From Dyadobacter sp. 50-39 (lineage in GTDB: Bacteria > Bacteroidota > Bacteroidia > Cytophagales > Spirosomataceae): DNA of 64,000 nt. The position numbers and the translations under genes are program-made. Of the stretch, positions 35,359-43,857 are shown piece after piece (positions within the stretch are counted from its first letter, which is position 1; the number at the start of each line of letters is the position of its first letter). The notes beneath the pieces were generated by a model, which worked only from the letters and a program-made list of their open reading frames with translations, searched no databases and was not told the origin of the DNA. The DNA lies in assembly GCA_001898145.1 (NCBI GenBank), contig MKSR01000006.1, forward strand, positions 124,001 through 188,000, in the 5' to 3' direction.

Positions 35359-36089
35359 AACTGCTGTACCTGCTGGTGGACCTGGGCGCCATTTCCGTGC
35401 CGCTCCTGGCATCATTCCATCCTAAAATCCGGCTTGACAGGCATTGGAAAGCACTTTGGCCTGCTATACTGATCTCGGCGGTGCCGTTTGTCATCTGGGA
35501 TAGCTATTTTACCCAAATCGGCGTGTGGGGATTTACACCGGCGTACCTGACAGGTTTCAGTCTGTTCGGTTTGCCTGTTGAAGAGCTTCTGTTCTTTATC
35601 TGCATTCCTTACGCCTGCATGTTTACGTACTATTGTTTCAGGCTTTGGAAAGGGCAGCTGCATTTGAGAGCGGAGCAAACCGTTACCTGGATTTTCATCG
35701 GTCTTTGCCTGGTCCTCGGCCTGTTTGGCGCGGGCCGCTATTACACCTCTTCGACCATGAGCTGGCTGGCCATTTTTCTGATTTACCTGAAATGGCAGGC
35801 CAAACCGAAATGGCTCGGCTTATTCTACTATTCACACCAGTTCCTGCTCATTCCATTCGTGATCGTCAACGGCATTCTCACAGGTACCGGCCCGGATAAA
35901 CCGATCGTTTGGTATAATAATGCCGAAAATCTGGGTGTGCGCATGCTCACGATCCCTATTGAAGACATCTTCTACGGAATGCTCCTGCTGCTCCTGAATG
36001 CATTTCTTTTCGAGTATTTTCTCCAAAAATCAGAATCCCGGCAGGCGGCATCAGAACACCTCCCCGTGCGTGAGCGCAACGAGTTTTGA
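35355..36089 (+). CDS. Lycopene beta-cyclase, CrtYcd-type integral membrane
   Basis: 244 aa with about seven helices and two homologous lycopene-cyclase domains, carrying PVEELLFFICIPYA (about residue 75) and PIEDIFYGMLLLLLNAFLF (about 200). These PxE motifs are those of the fused heterodimeric cyclase found in Bacteroidetes and archaea, unrelated to FAD-dependent CrtY. Cyclises lycopene to beta-carotene. Its 3' end overlaps the convergent flavoprotein gene by 39 nt. Confidence 0.92.
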   Translation: MKLLYLLVDLGAISVPLLASFHPKIRLDRHWKALWPAILISAVPFVIWDSYFTQIGVWGFTPAYLTGFSLFGLPVEELLFFICIPYACMFTYYCFRLWKGQLHLRAEQTVTWIFIGLCLVLGLFGAGRYYTSSTMSWLAIFLIYLKWQAKPKWLGLFYYSHQFLLIPFVIVNGILTGTGPDKPIVWYNNAENLGVRMLTIPIEDIFYGMLLLLLNAFLFEYFLQKSESRQAASEHLPVRERNEF

Positions 36090-37190
36090 GGTAAGCCACG
36101 GCGTTTTATCGAGCAGTCTCAATGCAATGTCCGTCGTACGGCTCTTACCGAACAGCTTTTGAAGATGGTAACCAGCCTTGATCCTCGTTCCGAATGCCGC
36201 ATTCCATTCGCGGTGATAGTTTTCCAGGGCCTGCCGGTAGGTTTGTTTGCGCTGGAATAGCAGCAGCAATTGTGCCGCCAGCAACCTGGAAGCGCGCATA
36301 CCCATGCTCATACCATTCCCGCAGAGCGGCGTGATAGAACCTGCAGCATCGCCGAGCAGAAAGATACCCTCCGATTCGGTTTGCTTTTTATTGAATTGCA
36401 CATTGCTGATCACCAGTGGCTGTGCATGCACAAATTCGGATTGGGTAAAGTAGTGTTTCAGAAATGGATTTTGAAATAGAACAGCTTCCTCCATTTGTTT
36501 TACATCCTTTCCATTTTCCGTCAGATTGCGGGCCGTAGTGAGGTAACACAGGCAATGCCAGTCGCGGTCTACTGCTGAAATGCCGCAATAGCCATCGCTG
36601 AAATTATGCAATTCAATTCGATTGGAGGGAAAATCGGTTTTGATATGATACTTGACTCCGATATAATTCTGGTTATCGGCACCCGGCGCATTCGTTTCCG
36701 GCAGATGAATAAATTGCGGGGTGTATTTGCCATAACTCCCGCAGACCACTTTCGAAGCAAACAGGCCAGAAGAAGTACGGATCCGGAAGCCTTCGTTCGT
36801 ATTCCCCTGCACGTCCGTCACGCGGCATTCCTGCACCACACGCACGCCCTTACGTGAAGCTATCTCGAAAAGGTAGTGATCGAGGCTGTACCGGCTAATG
36901 CCAAACCCGCCCATTCCAAGGTGATGGTTCAATATAAAACCACGATCGGAACTGATGCCCAGGTGATGGATTTTGGGTAATGCAAGATCCGCCAGCGGCA
37001 AACCCAGGCTTTCCAGAAAGGGCCAGCTTTCCATTGAAATATACTCACCGCAAACCTTATGGAATGGATACTTCCCTTTTTCAAAAACGGCTGTCGAAAT
37101 GCCGTTGTCCGCCAATTGAATAGCCAGGCAAAGCCCCGCCAGCCCGCCCCCGATGATCGCGCATTCGAAATGTTCAGTCTGCGTTTCCAT
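36051..37190 (-). CDS. FAD-dependent oxidoreductase (geranylgeranyl reductase/hydroxylase superfamily)
   Basis: 379 aa. FAD motif GGGLAGLCLAIQLADNG (about 13-29), then VFEKGKYPFHKVCGEYIS, the KVCGE pattern of geranylgeranyl-reductase and related hydroxylases. A second FAD segment LLGDAAGSITPLCGNGMSMGM lies near 285. Third gene of the PKS operon, overlapping the methyltransferase gene by 17 nt. In srsABC-type operons the flavoprotein oxidises the alkylresorcinol ring to a quinone; here either ring hydroxylation or reduction of a prenyl chain is possible. Confidence 0.8.
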   Translation of the reverse strand: METQTEHFECAIIGGGLAGLCLAIQLADNGISTAVFEKGKYPFHKVCGEYISMESWPFLESLGLPLADLALPKIHHLGISSDRGFILNHHLGMGGFGISRYSLDHYLFEIASRKGVRVVQECRVTDVQGNTNEGFRIRTSSGLFASKVVCGSYGKYTPQFIHLPETNAPGADNQNYIGVKYHIKTDFPSNRIELHNFSDGYCGISAVDRDWHCLCYLTTARNLTENGKDVKQMEEAVLFQNPFLKHYFTQSEFVHAQPLVISNVQFNKKQTESEGIFLLGDAAGSITPLCGNGMSMGMRASRLLAAQLLLLFQRKQTYRQALENYHREWNAAFGTRIKAGYHLQKLFGKSRTTDIALRLLDKTPWLTSKLVALTHGEVF

Positions 37191-37851
37191 AAACGATCAC
37201 TTCATGACGGAATGCCCATTTATTTTGTACAGAAAACCGGGTGGCGCCCGATTGTTTCAAAATTTCCAGCCATTCTTTCTTTTTAAACCCTCTCAAGACA
37301 GACAACGGCGCATCGTTTTTCACCAGGTATGATTTTGAAAAAAAACGGGTAAGCCATTTGATGGAATAATAGGCGAGCGGGTTCCTTTCCAGGTCGTTGA
37401 TAACGAGTATTGCCCGGTTGCTCAATGCAAATCGGACAAGCTCTGTGAGATCTGTATCCGTGAGGTGATGGCAAAACAGGCACGCGTGAATCACATCCAC
37501 CTTTTCTAAATGCCGGTAAGTGTTTCGGTAATCGTCACAAATGAGCGTGACACCCGTTTTTCCCAGGTTTTCACCGGCATAGGCAATGCAGTCGGGTTTG
37601 AGGTCCACGCCATAAAGATCCAGGTTAAACCCGGCCTTCCTGTTCCAGGTGGAAATGCGTTTGAGCGTGTCTCCTCCCCCGCAACCGATATCGACCAATG
37701 CATATCGCTTCCCATGTTGCAGCACGCGCTTCAATGCGTTGAACGAGATATCGTAACCGCCGAGCCAGTGGTTGATAAAATCCAGTTCGCGAAGATTTTG
37801 AAAAAGGTCCGCTGTCGGAATATCGTCCCGGTCGAGCAGTTCCTTGTTCAT
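37174..37851 (-). CDS. Class I SAM-dependent methyltransferase of the PKS operon
   Basis: 225 aa from the ATG at 37849-37851 (MNKELLDRDD); another ATG at 37869 would overlap the PKS gene. Motif I is VDIGCGGGDTLKR (about 66-78) and motif II YGVDLKPDCIAYA. It starts 4 nt after the PKS stop. By analogy with SrsB it may methylate the phenolic product on carbon or oxygen. Substrate inferred only from context. Confidence 0.85.
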   Translation of the reverse strand: MNKELLDRDDIPTADLFQNLRELDFINHWLGGYDISFNALKRVLQHGKRYALVDIGCGGGDTLKRISTWNRKAGFNLDLYGVDLKPDCIAYAGENLGKTGVTLICDDYRNTYRHLEKVDVIHACLFCHHLTDTDLTELVRFALSNRAILVINDLERNPLAYYSIKWLTRFFSKSYLVKNDAPLSVLRGFKKKEWLEILKQSGATRFSVQNKWAFRHEVIVYGNAD

Positions 37852-37855
37852 GCTC

Positions 37856-39820
37856 CTATGCCTGAACATAGCGCAGCTGCATGGTTTCGATGCTCAGTCC
37901 CGGACCAAACGCAGCGGCAAAAATACGCTCGCCGGCATGTTCCGGCTTTGCCTTTTCCAACACATCTTTCAGGACGAACAGGACGGTAGGCGACGACATA
38001 TTTCCGTAATTTTTGAGCACGTTGTAGGTGGGACCAAGCAGACATTTGTCCAATTCCAATGCCGAAGCAAAGTCGTCCACAATGCGCTTTCCGCCTGGAT
38101 GCACGGCCCAATGCCGGTAATCATTCGGTTTCAGGCCAACCGCTTTCAGCATAGGCCGGATGTTTTCGCGGATCAGATCGGGCACATACGACGACAGGTT
38201 CATAATAAATCCTGTTTCGGAAAGCTGCCAGGCCATGTCGGAATACCCATTATGCAGCACCATCGAATTAAATCCGTCGATTCTGACCGGGTGCAGGTAG
38301 CGATCGTCCGGCTCCGACGACACCAGCAGCGCCGCCGCACCATCGCCAAAAATCATATTGGAAAGCAGGTAGTCGTCATTATAACGCTTCTGGAAATGGA
38401 TCGTACAAAGTTCCGTGCAAACTACCAGCACCTTCGCATTGGGATGACTTTTACAAATGGCATCCGCATTCTTCAATGCGAGAATGGCTGCATTACATCC
38501 CATGAAATTCACGCTGCTGCGCTGGATCGAAGGGTTCAACCGCAGGTCGCGCATGAGTTCCACGTCCAGTCCGGGCGCGAATAATCCGGTACAGGTAACC
38601 GTGATCAGATGCGTAATGCCGCGTTTCATGTTTTCAAAACCGGGGATTTGCTCAATCGCCTTCCTCGACAATGCCGTCACATGTCTCTGGTAAAGCTGCA
38701 TGCGTTCCGAAAGTGTGGGCTCCGGCATCAAGGCCGCATCCCGGTTGAAAAATGTAAAATCTTCTGGATTTTGATCAAAATCGGGAATGACGGAGTAACG
38801 CTTTTCAATGCCTGTCTTGCCGGAGACAATCCTGATCTTGCGGCGGGTATTGAGGTCATCAGTCGATCGCAGGTAGAAATCGGTAAGCGTTTCCTGCGCA
38901 TAACCATATTCGGGAACGGCTGTTTCAATAGAGGATAGATAACTCAATGGAATTCTGTTGATAATAATTAAAACGATGAAACAACTATTCATGCAAATCG
39001 CCGCCACCCAGTTCATCCGCATGGTATTCCTGAAATTAGCCTGGCGACGGTCTTTCAAGACCAGCATAAACCAGGTCCCGAACCAGATCACAATGGGGAT
39101 GAAGAACACCTGGACAATGTAAAAAATCATTCCAAGTTCCCTGGTTGTAAAGTACAAATAATAAAACACATTGCAGAGCACAAACATGGCGGCCGTGAAT
39201 GCAAAAGTGCCGATATAACCCAGTTTATAGCTCAACGTCTCCACGCCGTCGCGCAGGTCCTGCTCGTGCTGGTACACCTGTGTGAGCGGATAGGCACCCC
39301 CGATCTGGAAAGAGCAGCCCAGCAAGACGAAGATATTGGCCGTATCCAACCGCAAAGCGCCACCCGAAACACCCGCTATCGACATATAGTAGGTAAATGC
39401 CCCCTGAAAAACTACCACAGTAAGAAACCCCAGTACCGGGTACTTCTTCAGTCGGATCTGTCGCGAGCTGTATGCCCTCGACGCCCCGATGTAGAGTACC
39501 AGGCAAAGCGCGAACAATGTATTTACGAAAACGAGCGCCAGTAGGGTTGCGGCAGCATCCAGGAAAATCGTGACGTAAAAAAGGTCTTTGGTAGGAAGCG
39601 GCGGCTTCTCCAGCCCGCCAATACTGTCCTCGTCCCGGTCCACATAGCTATTGTAGCCGTTGCTGGCCGGGTAAACGAGGAAATGGATGATCAGAAAGCT
39701 CCATAATGCCTGCCGGTGCACCACCGTCTCGGCCTGGCTGTATGCGAAAAGAAACAGCGGGGCGAGGAAAAACGAGAATGGGATTCTCAGGAGCTTAATG
39801 GTATTGCGGTCGATCGGCAT
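37856..39820 (-). CDS. UbiA prenyltransferase / type III polyketide synthase fusion
   Basis: 654 aa in one frame. Residues 1-289 are UbiA-like: about eight helices, with Asp motif 1 NSYVDRDED (N57, D61, D65) and motif 2 HEQDLRDG (D188, D191). Residues about 292-654 are a full-length type III PKS with Cys442 (FMGCNAA), His574 (AVHPGG) and Asn607 (NYGNMSS), the complete catalytic triad. The PKS part begins SYLSSIETAVPEYGY directly after the last helix, with almost no linker. A TTG at 38945-38947 sits exactly where a free PKS would start, so separate translation is possible. The product is probably a prenylated phenol/quinone or membrane-tethered alkylresorcinol; this is an inference. Confidence 0.85.
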   Translation of the reverse strand: MPIDRNTIKLLRIPFSFFLAPLFLFAYSQAETVVHRQALWSFLIIHFLVYPASNGYNSYVDRDEDSIGGLEKPPLPTKDLFYVTIFLDAAATLLALVFVNTLFALCLVLYIGASRAYSSRQIRLKKYPVLGFLTVVVFQGAFTYYMSIAGVSGGALRLDTANIFVLLGCSFQIGGAYPLTQVYQHEQDLRDGVETLSYKLGYIGTFAFTAAMFVLCNVFYYLYFTTRELGMIFYIVQVFFIPIVIWFGTWFMLVLKDRRQANFRNTMRMNWVAAICMNSCFIVLIIINRIPLSYLSSIETAVPEYGYAQETLTDFYLRSTDDLNTRRKIRIVSGKTGIEKRYSVIPDFDQNPEDFTFFNRDAALMPEPTLSERMQLYQRHVTALSRKAIEQIPGFENMKRGITHLITVTCTGLFAPGLDVELMRDLRLNPSIQRSSVNFMGCNAAILALKNADAICKSHPNAKVLVVCTELCTIHFQKRYNDDYLLSNMIFGDGAAALLVSSEPDDRYLHPVRIDGFNSMVLHNGYSDMAWQLSETGFIMNLSSYVPDLIRENIRPMLKAVGLKPNDYRHWAVHPGGKRIVDDFASALELDKCLLGPTYNVLKNYGNMSSPTVLFVLKDVLEKAKPEHAGERIFAAAFGPGLSIETMQLRYVQA

Positions 39821-39834
39821 GGAGCAATTTATGC

Positions 39835-39873
39835 AAAAAAGCGATAGCTCGGCGTACGACGGCCGGCTATCGC
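39835..39873 (-). terminator. Terminator between the lipoprotein gene and the PKS operon
   Basis: GCGATAGC (39841-39848) pairs with GCTATCGC (39866-39873). On the minus strand the stem is followed by T6 at 39840-39835. It lies 88 nt after the lipoprotein stop and 15 nt before the UbiA-PKS start, so the PKS operon would need its own promoter. Confidence 0.65.
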
Positions 39874-39960
39874 CAGATGCTTAACAGTGCTAATCGACCT
39901 GGCAGAGCTTTGCAACTACCATCTGGTCACAAGGAAGTTCCGGGACCAGGCCGTTCGGAA

Positions 39961-40425
39961 TTAGTATGTTTTGGTAAAATCGTTATCGGCATAGCGTACC
40001 TCGCCGCCTTTCAGCTTCACGTAGGCGCGATACGACAGCGCATGGGTCCCGCTTGGAAAACCGATCTTAAAAGACTCGGTCATGAGCCCCTCTTTCGCAG
40101 CGGCCTTGAACTTCGCCGCTGGATAAGGGCCGTCGACAACAAGATCCACCAACTTGGTTTCGGGCAAAAACGCGTACACAACGCCATATTCATCGATCGG
40201 AATATTGCCGATCTTTTCAAAATTGACCGTAAAGGTCTCGATCACACCACCCAGCACATGAAAGGTGGCAGCGCCCGTATGAATTTCCGGGAAGATTTTT
40301 TCCTGCGGCTTGACGTCGTTCTTGTGCGTGTGGTTGGTGCATGAAAGCATTGCAACGAGGGCCAACAGAATAGTGAGCCATGAAAATAGTTGTGTACAGC
40401 CGATTTGTTTGCGATTGCTTGCCAT
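39961..40425 (-). CDS. Small lipoprotein, paralogue A
   Basis: 154 aa from the ATG at 40423-40425 (MASNRKQIG). Signal peptide with lipobox LVAMLSC, so the mature lipoprotein begins near Cys29. The body (about 45-154) is predicted beta-rich. It aligns end to end with the neighbouring gene product (shared GNxPIxEYGxVYAFLP and ALSYRAYxKxxGGEVRYA). The YG(I/V)V...YRAYxK...G..RYA pattern recalls the FN3-like domains of Bacteroidetes surface proteins. Function unknown. A terminator separates it from the PKS operon. Confidence 0.75.
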   Translation of the reverse strand: MASNRKQIGCTQLFSWLTILLALVAMLSCTNHTHKNDVKPQEKIFPEIHTGAATFHVLGGVIETFTVNFEKIGNIPIDEYGVVYAFLPETKLVDLVVDGPYPAAKFKAAAKEGLMTESFKIGFPSGTHALSYRAYVKLKGGEVRYADNDFTKTY

Positions 40426-40594
40426 AGTTTTGTTTGTTTTCGGCAAGTATAGCATCCCACACGGCGCATTTCGGTATGCAACCACCAAGCGGCTATGGCG
40501 CGATTACCAATCGGTATTTTTGTACAAATCCTCTCAAAGGATTTCCTCCATTTCCGCGAGGCTAGCCGAGAGTTCCGCCACCGGCAGTCGGGGG

Positions 40595-41050
40595 TCAATA
40601 AGTCTTATTAAGCCGGTTCGGGGCGTAGCGCACTTCGCCGCCCACCACTTTGGCATAGGCGCGGTAGGATAAGGCGTGCATTCCAGAGGGAAGATTGATG
40701 TTGAAAGTCTCCGAATTCGCTCCGATTTTAGGCGCATTCTTGAACTTGGCCGTGGGATAAGTACTTCCGATCACGAGGTTTACGGCATTAGTATCAGGCA
40801 AAAACGCGTACACGATGCCGTATTCTTCGATCGGTACATTTCCGAGACTTTTGAAATTGAGGTAAAAATTTTCCACCACCTTGCCTGACGGGCCGAAAGT
40901 GGCGTTAACCGTTTGTATTTCAGGAAGCAACCTATCCGGTGCGGGCGTTGGGGTATATTTCGGCGCACACGAAACCGCGACGATAATCATCAGCAGGCCA
41001 AACAATGAGAAGAGGTTTTTGCGGTGGGTAAGTCTGTGAATGAAAGTCAT
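40595..41050 (-). CDS. Small lipoprotein, paralogue B
   Basis: 151 aa from the ATG at 41048-41050 (MTFIHRLTHRK); an ATG six codons earlier is also open. Signal peptide with lipobox IVAVSC. The mature part aligns with paralogue A over its whole length at roughly half identity by eye, ending in NKTY against TKTY. A tandem duplicate with 169 nt between the two genes. Function unknown. Confidence 0.75.
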   Translation of the reverse strand: MTFIHRLTHRKNLFSLFGLLMIIVAVSCAPKYTPTPAPDRLLPEIQTVNATFGPSGKVVENFYLNFKSLGNVPIEEYGIVYAFLPDTNAVNLVIGSTYPTAKFKNAPKIGANSETFNINLPSGMHALSYRAYAKVVGGEVRYAPNRLNKTY

Positions 41051-41099
41051 AAACCGTTTTTTCAGCAATTTTATATTAATCCTAACTCTGAAAACGCAA

Positions 41100-42209
41100 T
41101 TATTTATATACGTCCTTCAAATCCTTCTCAAACAAAGTGTATGGGTCATGGTAAAATTTCACGAAATCGGCTTCGCTTACCTGGCCGGGAAAGGGCGCGT
41201 AGAAGTGGGTAGGGCTTTTGGTGTCGTTACGCCACACGAGCACATAGGCGAGTTGCAGTTTTTCTGATTTCAATGTTTTAAGCAAAGTCTCCGTCCACCA
41301 CGTGGGATTGGGAATGCTTTCCAGGCCGGTTTCAGTGAATGCGGCCAGTTTACCGGCCTTTTGGGCATAGTCCGATACAATTTTGAGCTTTTTCACACCG
41401 GCTTCCGGATTGTATTTGCCATCGCGGCCAAAGTCGCCATAGTTGTCCATTCCTACCATATCCACCCATTCGTTGCCCGGGTAGCGTTCCAGGAACTCAT
41501 ACTCGGACGTGAATTTGTTATCGGGAGAAAACGCATACAGGAAATTATGCACGCCGAGTTGGTCGCGCAGATACGAGACGGTAAAGCGCCAGACGGCGAT
41601 AAAATCTTCCTTCGAAGTGTGGCTCTTTCCCCACCAGAACCAATCTCCGTCGAACTCGTGGAACGGGCGGAATATCATCGGGGCGAGCGTGCCATCCCTG
41701 CCTTTCACCGAGTGCGCAAAATCGGCAACGGTTTTGAGTATCAGCTTATATTGCTCATGATGCGAACCACCCGGCTTGATAAGCGCCATGGCCGGTTTGG
41801 AAACGCCGTCTTTCCAGTAAAAGCCGCCTTCGGAAGCCGGATTGGAGAAATGCCAGGCGACAGTGGTGATGCCGCCACGGTTGTAGGTCGCCACCACATT
41901 CTTCCGCAATGCTTCGGCTGTTTTGGCGATTTCATCCTCCGGCCGCCCGGAAAGACCCATGAAATCGATACCGATTACTGCCGGATGGGAGCCGGTCACC
42001 GATTTCACATCCGACCGTTCGGCATCGCCCGACCATCCGTGACCGTACTCGGTGGCATGCTGGTGCCCGAAAAGAATGTACTGCTCGGAAAGCCTTTTGA
42101 GATTGCGGTAGAGTGCGGCGGTCTCCGGTGTTGCTTTGGGGTCGATTTGGCCCATTGTATTGCCGAAAGGGGTCAATACTACTAACAGGCTCATTAATAG
42201 TCTTTTCAT
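41100..42209 (-). CDS. Glycoside hydrolase family 26 (beta-mannanase-like)
   Basis: 369 aa from the ATG at 42207-42209 (MKRLLMSLLV), with a signal peptide ending near NTMGQ. GH26 hallmarks: ILFGHQHATEYGHGW near the N-terminus, the acid/base Glu185 in RPFHEFDGDWFWWG, and the nucleophile Glu293 in AFTETGLESIP. It should cleave beta-1,4-mannan or a related beta-glycan in the periplasm or outside. No SusCD pair or other hydrolase is beside it. Confidence 0.92.
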   Translation of the reverse strand: MKRLLMSLLVVLTPFGNTMGQIDPKATPETAALYRNLKRLSEQYILFGHQHATEYGHGWSGDAERSDVKSVTGSHPAVIGIDFMGLSGRPEDEIAKTAEALRKNVVATYNRGGITTVAWHFSNPASEGGFYWKDGVSKPAMALIKPGGSHHEQYKLILKTVADFAHSVKGRDGTLAPMIFRPFHEFDGDWFWWGKSHTSKEDFIAVWRFTVSYLRDQLGVHNFLYAFSPDNKFTSEYEFLERYPGNEWVDMVGMDNYGDFGRDGKYNPEAGVKKLKIVSDYAQKAGKLAAFTETGLESIPNPTWWTETLLKTLKSEKLQLAYVLVWRNDTKSPTHFYAPFPGQVSEADFVKFYHDPYTLFEKDLKDVYK

Positions 42210-42361
42210 GCGTGTATGGTTCAGGATTTGAGATCTTACAAAGATGGGAAAATATCCCATTCCGCACGATTGTCATTTATTTTCCGCTCATTCCGAATAA
42301 AATTCGAAAATTAGCCACTCATGACGAACTTTTATAAAACACCCATTGTATTAGCTGAACA

Positions 42362-42393
42362 ATATTCAAAATATAAGTCATATTTCTGAATAT
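42362..42393. promoter_or_regulatory. 32-bp near-palindrome upstream of the Lrp-type gene
   Basis: ATATTCA-AAATAT and ATATTT-CTGAATAT are inverted with a single-base slip, 30 nt before the Lrp-family ATG. AT-rich dyads like this are usual Lrp/AsnC autoregulatory sites. Confidence 0.5.
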
Positions 42394-42423
42394 AATTCTA
42401 CCAAACCCCGATCCCGCAGCATT

Positions 42424-42900
42424 ATGAACGGCTCCGATATTGTGCTCGACAAAACCGACCTCAGCATTCTCCGACTCATGCAGGAGAATGCACGTATGAC
42501 CAATGCGGACCTGGCGCGCGAACTGGAAATGGCCCCCTCGGCGGTACTCGAAAGGGTCAAAAAGCTGGAACAAAAGCAGGTCATTGTCAAATACACCACG
42601 CGGATCAGTCCGGTGGCATTGGGACAAACGCTGCTGGCATTTATCGCGATGAAATCGTCCGAGGGAATGGGCAGCAACAATACCGCCAAAGAACTCGCCA
42701 AAATCCCGGAAGTGCAGGAAGTACACCACATTGCGGGCGAAGATTGCTACATGGTCAAAGTCCGCACGGCCGATTCGGCCTCGCTTATGGAACTGATGCG
42801 CAACAAATTCAGTAAAATACAGAATATCACCTCCACACGAACCACGATCGTCCTCGAAACGGTCAAGGAAGAGCAGCAATTAGTTATACCTGAAAAATGA
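42424..42900 (+). CDS. Lrp/AsnC-family transcriptional regulator
   Basis: 158 aa. N-terminal winged HTH (about 5-55; LDKTDLSILRLMQENARMTNADLARELEMAPSAV-like) and a C-terminal RAM/effector domain (about 70-150) with HIAGEDCYMVKVR. Binds amino acids or related small molecules. It lies 7 nt upstream of the EamA transporter gene, which it probably regulates, as is common for Lrp-exporter pairs. Confidence 0.92.
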   Translation: MNGSDIVLDKTDLSILRLMQENARMTNADLARELEMAPSAVLERVKKLEQKQVIVKYTTRISPVALGQTLLAFIAMKSSEGMGSNNTAKELAKIPEVQEVHHIAGEDCYMVKVRTADSASLMELMRNKFSKIQNITSTRTTIVLETVKEEQQLVIPEK

Positions 42901-42907
42901 AATCGCC

Positions 42908-43855
42908 ATGCAAACGTCAACAAAAACTCCGTCAACTTTAATGGTGGTACTGGCATTCGCCACCGTGTACATCGTTTGGGGATCCACCTACTTCTTCATT
43001 CAGCGGGCGCTGGAAGGGTTTCCGCCATTCTTCCTGGGGGCTTTCCGCTTTATCATCGCCGGCCTGCTGATGCTCGGATGGAGCCTGATGCAGGGCGAGA
43101 AAGTATTTTCCTGGAAAATTATGAAACCCGCCCTTGTGACGGGTTTATTATTGTTGTTTGTCGGCAACGGAGTGGTGATTTGGGTGGAGCAGTTCCTGCC
43201 GAGTGCGATGGTCGCGATTATGGTATCGTCGGCACCGCTGTGGTTTGTGCTGCTGGATAAACCCAGATGGTCGGAAAACCTCAGCAGCAAATCCACGATC
43301 CTGGGCCTCGTAGTCGGCTTTGCGGGTGTGATATTGCTGTTTTATGAAAAAATAATGGCCACAATGTCGTCGCTGAACAGCGGCCGCGACCTGTTCGCGA
43401 TGGGCCTCGTGGTAGTAGGCTCGATGGCCTGGGCGGGCGGTTCCCTGTATTCCAAATACAACTCGGTATCCACTTCCGCGACCGTCAATTCGACCTGGCA
43501 GATGCTGGCTGCCGGCGTCGCATTCATTCCAGGCGCATTGTTTTCGGGAGAACTGGCGTCCGTTGATCTGTCGGCGATCCCCGTCAATGCTTGGCTTGCG
43601 ACGGGCTACCTGGTCATGTTCGGCTCCATTGCGGGGTTCAGTGCTTACGTATGGCTTCTGAAAGTGCAGCCCGCTACCAAAGTGAGCACCTACGCTTACG
43701 TAAATCCCGTGGTAGCCGTGCTGCTAGGTATTTTCTTCGCGCATGAATCCATTACCCCTTTACAGATTTCCGGGTTGATCGTCATTCTGGGAAGCGTTCT
43801 TTTAATTAATTTACACCAATACAGAAAGCCCAAGCAAGTAGCGACTACCTATTGA
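42908..43855 (+). CDS. EamA-family (DMT) metabolite exporter
   Basis: 315 aa, ten helices in two EamA repeats. Motifs include YIVWGSTYFFIQRALEGFPPF at the start and AYVWLLKVQPATKVSTYAYVNPVVAVLLG in the second repeat, close to YedA-type exporters. Probably exports an amino acid or similar metabolite under control of the adjacent Lrp-family protein. Followed after 2 nt by the ChrB-AraC gene. Confidence 0.9.
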   Translation: MQTSTKTPSTLMVVLAFATVYIVWGSTYFFIQRALEGFPPFFLGAFRFIIAGLLMLGWSLMQGEKVFSWKIMKPALVTGLLLLFVGNGVVIWVEQFLPSAMVAIMVSSAPLWFVLLDKPRWSENLSSKSTILGLVVGFAGVILLFYEKIMATMSSLNSGRDLFAMGLVVVGSMAWAGGSLYSKYNSVSTSATVNSTWQMLAAGVAFIPGALFSGELASVDLSAIPVNAWLATGYLVMFGSIAGFSAYVWLLKVQPATKVSTYAYVNPVVAVLLGIFFAHESITPLQISGLIVILGSVLLINLHQYRKPKQVATTY

Positions 43856-43857
43856 CG

